DNA from: Mycobacterium sp. 852002-50816_SCH5313054-b | GTDB taxonomy: Bacteria > Actinomycetota > Actinomycetes > Mycobacteriales > Mycobacteriaceae | Length of the DNA stretch: 64,000 nucleotides | Direction: 5' to 3' | NCBI RefSeq assembly: GCF_001667185.1 | Contig: NZ_LZIC01000041.1 | Location: forward strand, 62,001 to 126,000 | Part shown: positions 47,364 through 55,951 of the stretch, piece after piece | Numbering within the stretch: position 1 is the first letter of the stretch | How the letters are laid out: each line of letters opens with the position of its first letter | Made by a program: the position numbers and the translations under genes | The notes under the pieces: generated by a model | Told to the model about the DNA's origin: nothing | The model's database searches: none | What the model saw: only the letters and a program-made list of their open reading frames with translations

Positions 47364-48245
47364 CTAGGCGAGCGCCTCGCGCGCCACGATGACCGGCGCC
47401 GGTGCCAGTTGGGCGACGGTTTCGCCGACCGAGCCCACCAGCATGCCGGCGAATCCGCCCCGGCCCGTGCTGCCCACCACGACCAGCTGAGCCTCTTTGG
47501 ATGCCTCGACAAGCCGGCGCGCCGGCTGAGCCTGCGCGACGACGCGCGTCACCTGCACGTCGGGATACCGTTCCTGCCAACCCGCCAACCGCTCGGCCAG
47601 CACCTCCTCGGCCATGGATCGTGTTGCGGGCCAATCGATACCCGGCCATTCCGATACGTCCAGGTCGCTCCACGCGTGCACCGCCACCAGGCCGACGCGA
47701 CGCCTCGAGGCCTCATCGAAGGCGATCGCGGTGCCCACCTCGGACGCCGGCGAGCCGTCGATGCCGACCAACACCGGCGACTGACTGGCCGCAAAGATCG
47801 ACGGGTCCTCCTCATGGACGATCGCGACCGGGCACTGCGCGTGACGTAGCAGGGCCGAACTGACCGAGCCGAGCAACCGCCCGGGCCACCGCCCACTGCC
47901 CTGCGCCCCCATCACCACCATCTGCGCCTCTTTGGACTTCTCGATCAGGGTGGGAGCGGCGGTCGCCGCCAGGATTTCGGTGTTCACCACGGCGGGGCCG
48001 CCGGGCGCGGTCGCCTCCTCGACGACCTTGAGCGCGCCGTCGATGAGTCGGCGCCCGTGATCCTGCTGCCAGCGCAGCACGCCGGCCGGCACGGGCGTCC
48101 GCAGCCACGTCGAAACCTCCGGGGAAATGGCGTAAACGAGTGTGAGCGGGATGTTTCGCAGCTCGGCCTCGCGGGCCGCCCACTGCACCGCAACCCTCGC
48201 TGCCGGTGAGTCGTCGATGCCCACGACGATTCCCATAGCTGCCAT
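47364..48245 (-). CDS. Universal stress protein, Rv2623 (TB31.7)-like
   Basis: 293 residues from ATG 48245. Both USP domains have full ATP motifs (VMGAQGSGRWPGRLLGSVSS and VVGSTGRGGFAGMLVGSVGE). Very similar to Rv2623, an ATP-binding protein that regulates entry to persistent growth and belongs to the DosR regulon. The order Rv2625c-Rv2624c-Rv2623 is kept here. I could not find a convincing DosR box in the 370-base upstream gap. Confidence 0.93.
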   Translation of the reverse strand: MAAMGIVVGIDDSPAARVAVQWAAREAELRNIPLTLVYAISPEVSTWLRTPVPAGVLRWQQDHGRRLIDGALKVVEEATAPGGPAVVNTEILAATAAPTLIEKSKEAQMVVMGAQGSGRWPGRLLGSVSSALLRHAQCPVAIVHEEDPSIFAASQSPVLVGIDGSPASEVGTAIAFDEASRRRVGLVAVHAWSDLDVSEWPGIDWPATRSMAEEVLAERLAGWQERYPDVQVTRVVAQAQPARRLVEASKEAQLVVVGSTGRGGFAGMLVGSVGETVAQLAPAPVIVAREALA

Positions 48246-48615
48246 GACGTGTCCTCAATTTTTCGCAAATCCGTTGGCCCGTTGCCTTTCATGCACGACG
48301 GTATTGAGGTGGACGCGTTCCGGTCAGAGGCGTTTGTCACCAGCCGGACGGGCGGAAGACCCGGTACGCGCCGCGGGCTTGCGGGCGACGCGGCGTCCTC
48401 GGCCCGTCGGACGCGCCATCAGACCGCTTGCCGCGCGGAGGTTTTCGCCGAAGGCTCCAGGACGAGCGCTTGGCGCCGCCGGTGCACGGTGAGGTAGCGC
48501 AGGCCGACGGGTGCGTGTCCGGCGTGCGCAGCTCGCGCACGTCAAGTTCGTTGTCTGGCACCGGTTCTCCGCAACGGCCTGGTTTTTACAACTTGAGTTG
48601 TGTAAACTGTGGCGC
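48246..48615. other. 370-base gap between the stress protein and fdxA
   Basis: No supported gene on either strand. It must contain the divergent promoters of the Rv2623-like gene and of fdxA. The only clear structure is the palindrome at 48588-48601. Confidence 0.5.
48588..48601. promoter_or_regulatory. 14-bp perfect palindrome before fdxA
   Basis: ACAACT-TG-AGTTGT, 14 bases before the fdxA ATG and covering the likely -10 region (flanked by TTTT and TGTAAA). The SufR-like regulator encoded directly after fdxA is the natural candidate to bind it. Confidence 0.55.
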
Positions 48616-48972
48616 ATGACATACGTGATCGGAAAGCCGTGCATCGACGTGATGGACCGGGCCTGCGTCGAGGAGTGCCCGGTGGACTGCATCTACGAGG
48701 GCGGTCGGACGCTGTACATCCACCCCGACGAATGCGTGGACTGCGGCGCATGCGAGCCGGTGTGCCCGGTGGAGGCGATTTACTACGAGGACGACCTCCC
48801 CGAGGCGCTCAGACCGTACCTGGCCGATAATGAGGCGTTCTTCACCGAAGTGCTGCCCGGCCGGGACGAGCCGCTGGGGTCGCCGGGCGGGGCGGCCAAG
48901 GTCGGCGCCCTCGGCGTCGACACACCGCTGGTCGCCGCCCAGCCCAGGGTCGGCGAGACCAAAGGAGCGTGA
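48616..48972 (+). CDS. fdxA: Seven-iron ferredoxin, FdxA-like
   Basis: 118 residues. Cysteines at 9, 17, 21, 25 and 40, 43, 46, 50 give the 3Fe-4S plus 4Fe-4S pattern (ECPVDCIY; CVDCGACEPVCP). It resembles Rv2007c/FdxA of the DosR regulon and delivers electrons at low potential, for example to cytochrome P450s or nitroreductases. It overlaps the regulator gene at GTGA. Confidence 0.95.
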   Translation: MTYVIGKPCIDVMDRACVEECPVDCIYEGGRTLYIHPDECVDCGACEPVCPVEAIYYEDDLPEALRPYLADNEAFFTEVLPGRDEPLGSPGGAAKVGALGVDTPLVAAQPRVGETKGA

Positions 48973-49646
48973 GCGGGATTACGTCAGCCGGAGAACCTAC
49001 GGGTCACCGCCGCCGCGAGGTGCTGCGGTTATTGCGGTCGTCGCCGGGCCCGATGAGCATCGTCGCGATCGCCGAGCAACTCGGCGTGCATCCCAACACC
49101 GTGCGTTTCCACCTCGACAGCCTGGTCGCCGACGGGCGGGTGGAGCAGGTCGAGCACGGCCGCAGGGGGCCCGGGCGGCCGCCGTTGATGTTCGCCGCGG
49201 TCCGGCAGATGGACCGCGGCGGCACGCGCCACTACCGACTCCTGGCCCAGATCCTGACCGAGGCGCTGGCCGCCGACCGCGATCCGCGCGGCAAGGCGAT
49301 GGCCGCCGGTCGGGCGTGGGGACGCAACCTGGGATCGGCCCCGGAGCCGGCGGCGCAGGCCACCAGCGCCGAGGAAGCCATCGACCACCTGGTCGGGGTG
49401 CTCGACGAGCTGGGATTCGCCCCGGAGCGCCGGACGTCGGACGGGCGGCAACTGGTCGGCCTGCGACACTGCCCGTTCTTGGAACTGGCCGAGACCCGCG
49501 GCGCGGTCGTGTGCCCCGTCCACCTCGGGCTGATGCAGGGCGCGCTGGAGACGATGGCGGCGCCGGTTTCCGTCGACCGGCTCGACGCGTTCGTCGAACC
49601 GGACCTGTGCCTGGCGCACCTCAACCCGGTCGGGGCCGGCAGGTGA
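48969..49646 (+). CDS. SufR/ArsR-like winged-helix regulator with Cys ligands (Rv2621c-like)
   Basis: 225 residues from GTG 48969. N-terminal HTH: REVLRLLRSSPGPMSIVAIA and LGVHPNTVRFHLDSLVADGR. C-terminal half holds three cysteines (LRHCPFL, AVVCPVH, DLCLAH), as in the Fe-S-sensing SufR group. Length equals Rv2621c. It is co-translated with the ferredoxin gene before it and the membrane protein after it (four-base overlaps both sides), so it may sense iron-sulfur or redox state for this operon. Confidence 0.85.
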   Translation: MSGITSAGEPTGHRRREVLRLLRSSPGPMSIVAIAEQLGVHPNTVRFHLDSLVADGRVEQVEHGRRGPGRPPLMFAAVRQMDRGGTRHYRLLAQILTEALAADRDPRGKAMAAGRAWGRNLGSAPEPAAQATSAEEAIDHLVGVLDELGFAPERRTSDGRQLVGLRHCPFLELAETRGAVVCPVHLGLMQGALETMAAPVSVDRLDAFVEPDLCLAHLNPVGAGR

Positions 49647-50068
49647 GCACGGGACCGGCGATCGCCGTCGCGGTCACCTTCGTCTGGCTCGGCATGGTGC
49701 TGGCCATTTCGTTCCTGGAGGCCCCGCTGAAGTTCCGCGCGCCCAACGTGACGCCGCAGATCGGACTCGGCATCGGGCGCTTGGTCTTTCGCGCGCTCAA
49801 CACCGTCGAGGTGGCCTTCGCCCTCGTCATCGTCGCCATCGCGGTGGCGGGGCCCACGCCGCCGCGGATCGCAGTGGCGTTTGGCGTGGCCATCGCCGCG
49901 CTGGCCATCCAGTTGGTCGCGGTGCGCCCGCGGCTGACCCGCCGCTCCGACCAGGTGCTCGCAGGGTCGGAGGGACCGCGGTCCCATGCCCACTACGTCT
50001 ATGTCGGCTTCGAGGCGGTCAAAGCCGTGGCCCTGCTCGTGGCGGGGATACTGCTATTGACCGCCTGA
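49643..50068 (+). CDS. Four-helix membrane protein (Rv2620c-like)
   Basis: 141 residues from GTG 49643, overlapping the regulator stop. Four hydrophobic segments: AVAVTFVWLGMVLAISFLEA, AFALVIVAIAVAGP, IAVAFGVAIAALAIQLVAV and VKAVALLVAGILLLTA. A short loop contains SEGPRSHAHYVYVG. Same length as Rv2620c. Unknown role; its position suggests a redox- or metal-linked membrane function. Confidence 0.8.
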   Translation: MSTGPAIAVAVTFVWLGMVLAISFLEAPLKFRAPNVTPQIGLGIGRLVFRALNTVEVAFALVIVAIAVAGPTPPRIAVAFGVAIAALAIQLVAVRPRLTRRSDQVLAGSEGPRSHAHYVYVGFEAVKAVALLVAGILLLTA

Positions 50069-50099
50069 GTGCAAGCTCTCACGACCGAAGGGGCCGATT

Positions 50100-50447
50100 A
50101 TGGAATCCATCTCGTTGACCGCGCTCGCCTCCGAAAAGCTGGCGGAGGCGGGGAAGTCGCACAGCGGCCGCGCCGCGCACACCATCCACGGCGGCCACAC
50201 CCACGAGCTACGGCAGACCGTGCTGGCCCTGCTCGCCGACCATGACCTCTCCGAGCACGACAGCCCCGGCGAGGCGACGCTGCAGGTGTTGCAGGGCCAC
50301 GTGCGCCTGACCGCCGGCGGCGACGCCTGGGAGGGCAAGGCCGGCGACTACGTCGCGATCCCGGCGGAACGGCACGCCCTGCACGCGGTCGAGGACTCGG
50401 TGGTGATGCTGACGGTGCTGAAGAGCCAGCCCGGGGCGGCCCACTAG
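50100..50447 (+). CDS. Cupin-domain protein (Rv2619c-like)
   Basis: 115 residues. The cupin barrel is clear: HGGHTHELRQTVLALLADHD, then ATLQVLQGHVRLTAGGDAWE and KAGDYVAIPAERHALHAVED. Metal-binding His in the first motif and in PAERHALHAV are kept. Comparable to Rv2619c in length. It may bind a small molecule and belongs to the fdxA operon (31 bases after the membrane protein). Confidence 0.82.
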   Translation: MESISLTALASEKLAEAGKSHSGRAAHTIHGGHTHELRQTVLALLADHDLSEHDSPGEATLQVLQGHVRLTAGGDAWEGKAGDYVAIPAERHALHAVEDSVVMLTVLKSQPGAAH

Positions 50448-50451
50448 CCCG

Positions 50452-51393
50452 ATGCTGTCCACGCCCTGGTCGAGGAGTTTCGGGCTGCGGGTGCCGATCG
50501 TCAACGCCCCGATGGGCGGGGTCGCCGGCGGCCGGCTGGCCGCCGCGGTCACCGCCGCGGGTGGGCTGGGCATGGTCGGCATGGGCAGCGACGGCAGCCG
50601 CGAGTTGCTGCGGGCCCAGCTGCCGCACGTGCGCGGCAGGTTCGGGATCGGCCTGGTGGACTGGGTGATGCGCAACGAGGAGGGCCTGCTCGAGGACGCG
50701 CTGGCCGCCGGGCCCGCGCTGCTGTCGGTCAGTTTCGGCACCGACTGGTCGTGGGTCGCGAAGGCGCATGACGCCGGAATCCCCACCGTCACACAGATTT
50801 ACGACGGCCCGGGCGCCCGTCGCGCCGTCGACGCGGGCGTCGATGTCCTGGTCGCGCGGGGCGCGGAGGGCGGCGGGCACGGCGAGGTCAGGCTCGGCAC
50901 GCTGCCGTTGCTCGACACCGTGTTGGATGCGGTGTCCGTGCCGGTGCTCGCCGGCGGCGGGATTGCCTCGCCGCGCAGCCTGGCCGCCGTGCTGGCCGCC
51001 GGCGCGAGCGGGGCGTGGGTCGGCACCCGCCTGGCGGCCTGCCCGGAGGCCCTGACCGGCGCCGGCAGCCGCCGGGCGTTGATCGCCGCCCGGGCCACCG
51101 ACACGGCGATCACCCGCGTCTTCGACGTCGCCAAGGGGCTGCCCTGGCCGGCCCGGTTCCCGTCGCGGGTGCTGGCCAACGACTTCGTGGCGCGCTGGAC
51201 GGGACACGAGGACGCACTCGATCCGCCCGCGCGCGACGAGCTCTCGGCCGCGATCGCCGCCGACGATCGCCGCGTCGCCCCGGTCGACGCGGGCGAGGGC
51301 GTCGGGATGATCCGCGACGACGCGTCCGTGGGGGAGGTCATCGAGCAGATGTGCGCGGGCGCAGAGCGTTTGCTGGCCAGCTGGGGATCTTAG
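50452..51393 (+). CDS. Nitronate monooxygenase family FMN protein
   Basis: 313 residues. FMN TIM barrel: PIVNAPMGGVAGGRLAAAVT, ARGAEGGGHGEVRLGTLPLL and VPVLAGGGIASPRSLAAVLA. Class II nitronate monooxygenases oxidise propionate-3-nitronate or other alkyl nitronates; catalytic His is probably in GGGHG. It starts four bases after the cupin stop, so it is probably in the same transcript. Confidence 0.88.
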   Translation: MLSTPWSRSFGLRVPIVNAPMGGVAGGRLAAAVTAAGGLGMVGMGSDGSRELLRAQLPHVRGRFGIGLVDWVMRNEEGLLEDALAAGPALLSVSFGTDWSWVAKAHDAGIPTVTQIYDGPGARRAVDAGVDVLVARGAEGGGHGEVRLGTLPLLDTVLDAVSVPVLAGGGIASPRSLAAVLAAGASGAWVGTRLAACPEALTGAGSRRALIAARATDTAITRVFDVAKGLPWPARFPSRVLANDFVARWTGHEDALDPPARDELSAAIAADDRRVAPVDAGEGVGMIRDDASVGEVIEQMCAGAERLLASWGS

Positions 51394-51516
51394 CGCCACG
51401 CCTGCGGGGCTGGGCCGCCTCGCCGACACATAAACCGTTGCGAGCCTGCCCGGCGCGTCTTCGCAGTGCTTTACGTGTCGCGGGCTCGGCCGCCGATCGT
51501 GGAAGGATCGTCGAAC

Positions 51517-52017
51517 TTACACCGCCCGCAGGTAGCGCCGGGCGATGACGCGCTGGGCCGCCCTGACCAGCGGCCCACCGGCCTTGCTCCACCAGGCCGC
51601 GGGCCTGGAGAACGCCGACACCTCCGCGTACACCGCGGAGGTGTTCGGGTCGCGGCGCACGACGAAGCGCTCCTCGCCGGACTCCGGGTGCCCCGGCAGG
51701 GTGCCGTAGGCGAAGCCGCGCATGTCGGGTTCGTCGACGACGTACACCACGCGACAGGGCGCGGGCAGAAAGCCCATCCGCACCACCAACACCGCGTCGA
51801 CGACGGCGACCTCGGAGCTGGCCTGCACGCGCAGCCCGGATCCGCGCTGCATGCCCCAGCGCATGACCGCGTCCGCGGCCTGCTCGAAACGCTCTTGGCA
51901 GCTGCCGATTTGGCGCTCCACATGCTGATGGTCGTAGCCGGCGGGCAGCTCGCCGTTCGCGGTCGCGCCCACCTCCCGGTAGGTCAGCGGAAGCTCTTCG
52001 AGTGCTGCTAGGTCCAC
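51517..52017 (-). CDS. DUF1990 family protein
   Basis: 166 residues from GTG 52017 ([20 protein letters not shown] follows); longer frames extend across the divergent promoter. [40 protein letters not shown] and [20 protein letters not shown] are the blocks of the DUF1990 family (plant and bacterial proteins of unknown function with a SRPBCC-like fold). Divergent from the aldo/keto reductase with only 23 bases between starts. Confidence 0.8.
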   Translation of the reverse strand: MDLAALEELPLTYREVGATANGELPAGYDHQHVERQIGSCQERFEQAADAVMRWGMQRGSGLRVQASSEVAVVDAVLVVRMGFLPAPCRVVYVVDEPDMRGFAYGTLPGHPESGEERFVVRRDPNTSAVYAEVSAFSRPAAWWSKAGGPLVRAAQRVIARRYLRAV

Positions 52018-52040
52018 GTGTTCAGCGTACGGTCGTGAGA

Positions 52041-52916
52041 GTGACCACTCAGACTGTTGCCCAAGCATCCGGCACGTTCACCCTCGGCGGCGACCTGACC
52101 GTCCACCGGCTCGGCTTCGGCGCCATGCGCATCACCGGCAAGGGCGTGTGGGGCCCGCCCGCCGACCGCGCCGAATGCGTGCGGGTCCTGCGGCGCGCCG
52201 TCGAACTCGGCGTCAATTTCATCGACACCGCGGACTCCTACGGCCCCTACGTCTCCGAGGAGATCATCCACGAGGCGCTGCACCCCTACGACGGCCTGGT
52301 GATCGCGACCAAGGCGGGGCTGCTGCGCACCGGCCCGGACGTCTGGGTCCCGCTGGGCAATCCCGCCTACCTGCGCCAGGAATGCGAGATGAGCCTGCGC
52401 CGCCTCGGTGTCGACACCATCGACCTGTTCCAGCTGCACCGCATCGACCGCGACTACCCGCTGGCCGACCAGGTGGGGGAGCTGCAGACGCTGAAGAACG
52501 AGGGCAAGATCCGCCACATCGGGCTGTCCGAGATCGACGTCGACCAGCTCACCGCGGCGCAGCAGGTCACCGAGATCGTGTCAGTGCAGAACATGTACAA
52601 CCTGGCGTCGCGGGCGGCCGAACCACTGCTGGACGTCGCGACCAGCCAGGGAATCGGCTTCATTCCGTGGTTCCCGCTGGCCGCCGGCCCGCTGGCCGCG
52701 CCGGACGGCCCGCTGCAGCGCATCGCCGCCGACCACGACGCGACGCCGTCGCAGCTGGCGCTGGCGTGGCTGCTGAAGCGCTCGCCCGTGATGCTGCCGA
52801 TCCCCGGCACGTCCAGCGTCGCGCACCTGGAGGAGAACGTCGCCGCCGCCGAGATCACGCTGAGCGACGAGGAGTTCGAGACCCTGGCGACCGCGGGGGC
52901 TCAGCAGACGGTCTAA
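52041..52916 (+). CDS. Aldo/keto reductase
   Basis: 291 residues from GTG 52041 (GTG 52035 is an alternative). Catalytic tetrad visible: D in [14 protein letters not shown] in the same segment, K in [10 protein letters not shown] and H in [17 protein letters not shown]-dependent carbonyl reduction. Typical C-terminal motif [20 protein letters not shown]. Substrate unknown; it stands alone between DUF1990 and a thioesterase. Confidence 0.92.
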   Translation: MTTQTVAQASGTFTLGGDLTVHRLGFGAMRITGKGVWGPPADRAECVRVLRRAVELGVNFIDTADSYGPYVSEEIIHEALHPYDGLVIATKAGLLRTGPDVWVPLGNPAYLRQECEMSLRRLGVDTIDLFQLHRIDRDYPLADQVGELQTLKNEGKIRHIGLSEIDVDQLTAAQQVTEIVSVQNMYNLASRAAEPLLDVATSQGIGFIPWFPLAAGPLAAPDGPLQRIAADHDATPSQLALAWLLKRSPVMLPIPGTSSVAHLEENVAAAEITLSDEEFETLATAGAQQTV

Positions 52917-52954
52917 GGCCCCGAGACCGCCTCGCTGGCCGGGGGCAATACGGT

Positions 52955-53584
52955 GTGCTGGTGGCCGGCGACCATCACAGACACCCTGGCGGCGGATTCA
53001 ACCCGCCCGAACCGACCACCAAGGGCGGCCCCGACTACGGCCGGTTCGTCGACGCCGTGCGCAGACTGCAGGACCACGCCCGCGCCGTCGACGCTCCAGA
53101 CGAGGTGATCACCGAGGCCGCGGATCGGTTGGAGAAGCTTTCGGCGTTGCTGACCCCCTTCGACACCGACGAATGGGAGTCGCCGTCCGGGCGCCGGATG
53201 GATTTGCCCATGCGCGGCAACATCCTGAGCATCCCGATGAAGGCGAGCAAGGGCGAGGACGGCCGCATCCACGGCTGGGCGCGCTTCGCCCGCTTTCACC
53301 TGGGCCGCAACGGCGCGGTGCACGGCGGCGCCCTGGGGATGCTGTTCGATTCCGTGCTCGGGTTGACGTCCTCGGTGATCACCGGGGGCCCCCGCCAGCG
53401 CACCGCCTACCTCAAGATCAACTACCGCCACATCGTGCCGATCGAGAAGGAATTGCAGTTCGAGGCCGGCATCGACCGGGTGGACGGGCGCAAGATCTTC
53501 GTGTCGGGCCGGCTGAGCGACGGCGACACCCTGCTGACCGAGGCCGACGCGTTGTTCGTGCGGCTCAAGCCCGGCCAGCCCTGA
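52955..53584 (+). CDS. Hotdog-fold thioesterase (PaaI-like)
   Basis: 209 residues from GTG 52955 (or 207 from GTG 52961). The first 80 residues are a helical extension (FVDAVRRLQDHARAVDAPDE). The hotdog core follows: GRNGAVHGGALGMLFDSVLG is the thioesterase signature with catalytic acid, then YRHIVPIEKELQFEAGIDRV. It probably hydrolyses acyl-CoA. It is preceded by a short gap after the reductase. Confidence 0.85.
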   Translation: MLVAGDHHRHPGGGFNPPEPTTKGGPDYGRFVDAVRRLQDHARAVDAPDEVITEAADRLEKLSALLTPFDTDEWESPSGRRMDLPMRGNILSIPMKASKGEDGRIHGWARFARFHLGRNGAVHGGALGMLFDSVLGLTSSVITGGPRQRTAYLKINYRHIVPIEKELQFEAGIDRVDGRKIFVSGRLSDGDTLLTEADALFVRLKPGQP

Positions 53585-53653
53585 GGGCGCCCGGCACCAG
53601 TCCGCGCGGTACCCGTGACTTGACCTAGGCAATGCGGCGAAGGGGTTTTCAGT

Positions 53654-54367
53654 GTGGCGCTCGCGGACATGACAATGACGGATTTGTTCCGAGCGGTGGA
53701 CCTGACTGGTGTGTTCGGTAACGCTCTGCTGGGCGGTGTGGTCGCCCGCAAGGAGAAGCTGGACCCCGTCGGGTTCGGCGCGCTCGCCGTGTTGTCGGGG
53801 CTAGGTGGCGGCATGATCCGCGACACTCTGCTGCAGCGTGGCACCCCGGTTGCGCTTACCGACTACGCGTATCTCTTGACGGCATTGGCGGGAGCGGCGA
53901 TCGCGTTCGCCTTCCGCGTCGAGGGCCGAGTCTGGAATTGGTTGTGGCCGATTGTGGACGCGTTGGCGTTGGGATGCTGGGCGGCGGCCGGTGCACACAA
54001 GACGCTCGCCGTGGGCCTCGGCTGGCTGGCTGCGCTGCTGCTGGGCACGATATCGGCGGTGGGCGGGGGCGCAACGCGAGACATTGTCATGCGTCGCGTG
54101 CCGGGAATCTTCGGCGGCAACACGTTGTATGCCACGTGTGCGCTCGCCGCGAGCGGCGTGCTGGTGTTTTTCAACTACCGAAACCATCCGACCCCGGGGC
54201 TGTTGGTGGGCGCACTGAGCGGGACAGTGCTGTGCTGGCTTGCGCAGTGGCGTGGCTGGATGTTGCCGGCCGCCGACGCCTGGTCTCCGGCAACACCTTT
54301 CTCGCGGCGCAGGTCTCGCAAAGGTGTGCGCACGACCCGGAACGGGAAGGGCTTGACGGATGAATAG
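53654..54367 (+). CDS. TRIC/UPF0126-type cation channel
   Basis: 237 residues from GTG 53654; about seven hydrophobic segments. The repeated glycine-rich motifs GALAVLSGLGGGMIRDTLLQ and ISAVGGGATRDIVMRRVPGI are those of bacterial TRIC (trimeric intracellular cation) channels, including the paired GGG-x-x-RD. Probably conducts monovalent cations. Overlaps the next gene by eight bases. Confidence 0.88.
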   Translation: MALADMTMTDLFRAVDLTGVFGNALLGGVVARKEKLDPVGFGALAVLSGLGGGMIRDTLLQRGTPVALTDYAYLLTALAGAAIAFAFRVEGRVWNWLWPIVDALALGCWAAAGAHKTLAVGLGWLAALLLGTISAVGGGATRDIVMRRVPGIFGGNTLYATCALAASGVLVFFNYRNHPTPGLLVGALSGTVLCWLAQWRGWMLPAADAWSPATPFSRRRSRKGVRTTRNGKGLTDE

Positions 54368-55625
54368 CGATTCACCTTGCGCACTTGTGCTTGCCGGCCT
54401 GGCCGAAACCCGTGAGTGGCAGGAGGACTTTTACCGAAACCTCCATCAGCATCCGGAACTGTCGCACCAGGAACACGTCACGGCGGCAGCGGTGAGCGAA
54501 CGGCTACGCGGCTTCGGCTACGACGTCCACGAGGGCATCGGCGGTACCGGCGTCGTCGGGATCCTGCGCAACGGCGATGGTTCTTCGGTGTTGTTGCGCG
54601 CCGACATGGACGCGCTGCCGGTGCAGGAAAACACCGGCCTCCCGTATGCCAGCGCAGTCATCGCCACCGATACGGACGGTAACGAGGTGCCGGTGATGCA
54701 CGCCTGCGGGCACGACGTTCACGTGGCCTGCCTGCTCGGCGCGGCCGCGCTGCTCGCCGACGCGCGCGCACAGTGGCAGGGCACCGCGATCGCGTTGTTT
54801 CAGCCCGCAGAGGAAGTCGGTGACGGCGCACGCGGCATGGTCGACGACGAACTCGCGAGACTGGTCGGCCACGTCGACGTCGCGCTCGCCCAACACGTCC
54901 TGCCCTTTCCGGCCGGTCAGGTCCGCACGCGACCCGGGCCCGTCCTGACGACCGCGGACAGTATGCGAGTCACCGTGTACGGCCGCGGCGGACACGGCTC
55001 GATGCCCCAGGCGACCGTCGACCCCGTGGTGCTCGCAGCCATGATCGTGATCCGGTTGCAGACCGTCGTCTCCCGCGAGGTCGCGCCGACCGATCCCGCG
55101 GTGCTGACGATCGGGAGGATCGAGTCGGGCGCCAAGAGCAACGTGATCGGCGACCGCGCTGTGCTCGAACTAAACGTACGTACTTACCGCGAGCACACCC
55201 ACGACAAGATCCTCGCCGCGATCCGGCGCATCGTCACCGCCGAATGCCGGGCGTCGGGATCCCCGAAAGATCCCGACTTCGAATTTTTCGACCACTACCC
55301 GGCGACCATCAATGATTCGACGGTCACCGAGCGGCTGCGCGCCGCGTTCGACGATCGTTTCGGCGACCGGTCATGCGATCTACCGCTGCAGACCGCGAGC
55401 GAAGACTTCAGCGACATTGCCAACGCCCTCAACACGCCCTACAGCTATTGGGGCATCGGTGGAACCGATCCCGGCGCCTATCACGAAGCCGAATCGGCGG
55501 GCCGGGTCAGCGAGGACATCCCGGTCAACCATGCGCCAACGTTCGCGCCCGTCATTCAGCCCACTCTCGACACCGGTACCGAAGCGCTGGCAGTCGCGGC
55601 GCTGGCGTGGCTGGCAAAACCGTAA
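54360..55625 (+). CDS. M20 family amidohydrolase (IAA-amino acid hydrolase type)
   Basis: 421 residues. Zinc ligands in MHACGHDVHVACLLGAAALL, QPAEEVGDGARGM and the C-terminal NHAPTFAP. The lid domain contains GRGGHGSMPQATVDPVVLAA. M20D enzymes hydrolyse N-acyl amino acids or similar amides. It overlaps the TRIC-like gene by eight bases and is followed by an SDR remnant. Nothing indicates a signal peptide. Confidence 0.92.
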   Translation: MNSDSPCALVLAGLAETREWQEDFYRNLHQHPELSHQEHVTAAAVSERLRGFGYDVHEGIGGTGVVGILRNGDGSSVLLRADMDALPVQENTGLPYASAVIATDTDGNEVPVMHACGHDVHVACLLGAAALLADARAQWQGTAIALFQPAEEVGDGARGMVDDELARLVGHVDVALAQHVLPFPAGQVRTRPGPVLTTADSMRVTVYGRGGHGSMPQATVDPVVLAAMIVIRLQTVVSREVAPTDPAVLTIGRIESGAKSNVIGDRAVLELNVRTYREHTHDKILAAIRRIVTAECRASGSPKDPDFEFFDHYPATINDSTVTERLRAAFDDRFGDRSCDLPLQTASEDFSDIANALNTPYSYWGIGGTDPGAYHEAESAGRVSEDIPVNHAPTFAPVIQPTLDTGTEALAVAALAWLAKP

Positions 55626-55664
55626 AGCCGTTGGAACGTAGCCGCTTTCACGGAGGAGTGAGAA

Positions 55665-55922
55665 ATGCCAGATGATGCACGGCCGGACTCGCGGGCGACC
55701 GCCCCCGCCGGGGTCGACGCAATGCCGGCCGCGTTCATCGGACATGGCTTCACCGAGACCCTCGCCATCGAACTGGGCGGTGATGGCATCCGGGCCAATG
55801 CGATCGCGCCCGGCGCGGTCGCGGGCGAGCGCGTCCACCGTGTCCTGCTCGCCTCGGATGCCGCGAAATCCATCTCGGGACAAACGATCTCCATCGACGG
55901 AGACTCCCAGGCCGCGGAGTAG
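55665..55922 (+). pseudogene. Remnant of a short-chain dehydrogenase
   Basis: 85 codons. After a strange N-terminus (MPDDARPDSRATAPAGVDAM) the frame has GFTETLAIELGGDGIRANAI and ASDAAKSISGQTISIDGDSQ, the middle and the very end of an SDR (normally about 250 residues). The nucleotide-binding fold and active site are missing, and the two pieces are joined by a deletion. It is a degraded gene. Confidence 0.75.
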
Positions 55923-55951
55923 AGACGCACAGGTGTGGGTACTCGCTTCAG

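Noticed and set aside
52148..52954. Fusion of reductase-antisense frame with the thioesterase
   Set aside because: The long frame before 52955 overlaps the aldo/keto reductase in another frame and is Arg/Gly-rich; the thioesterase starts after it.
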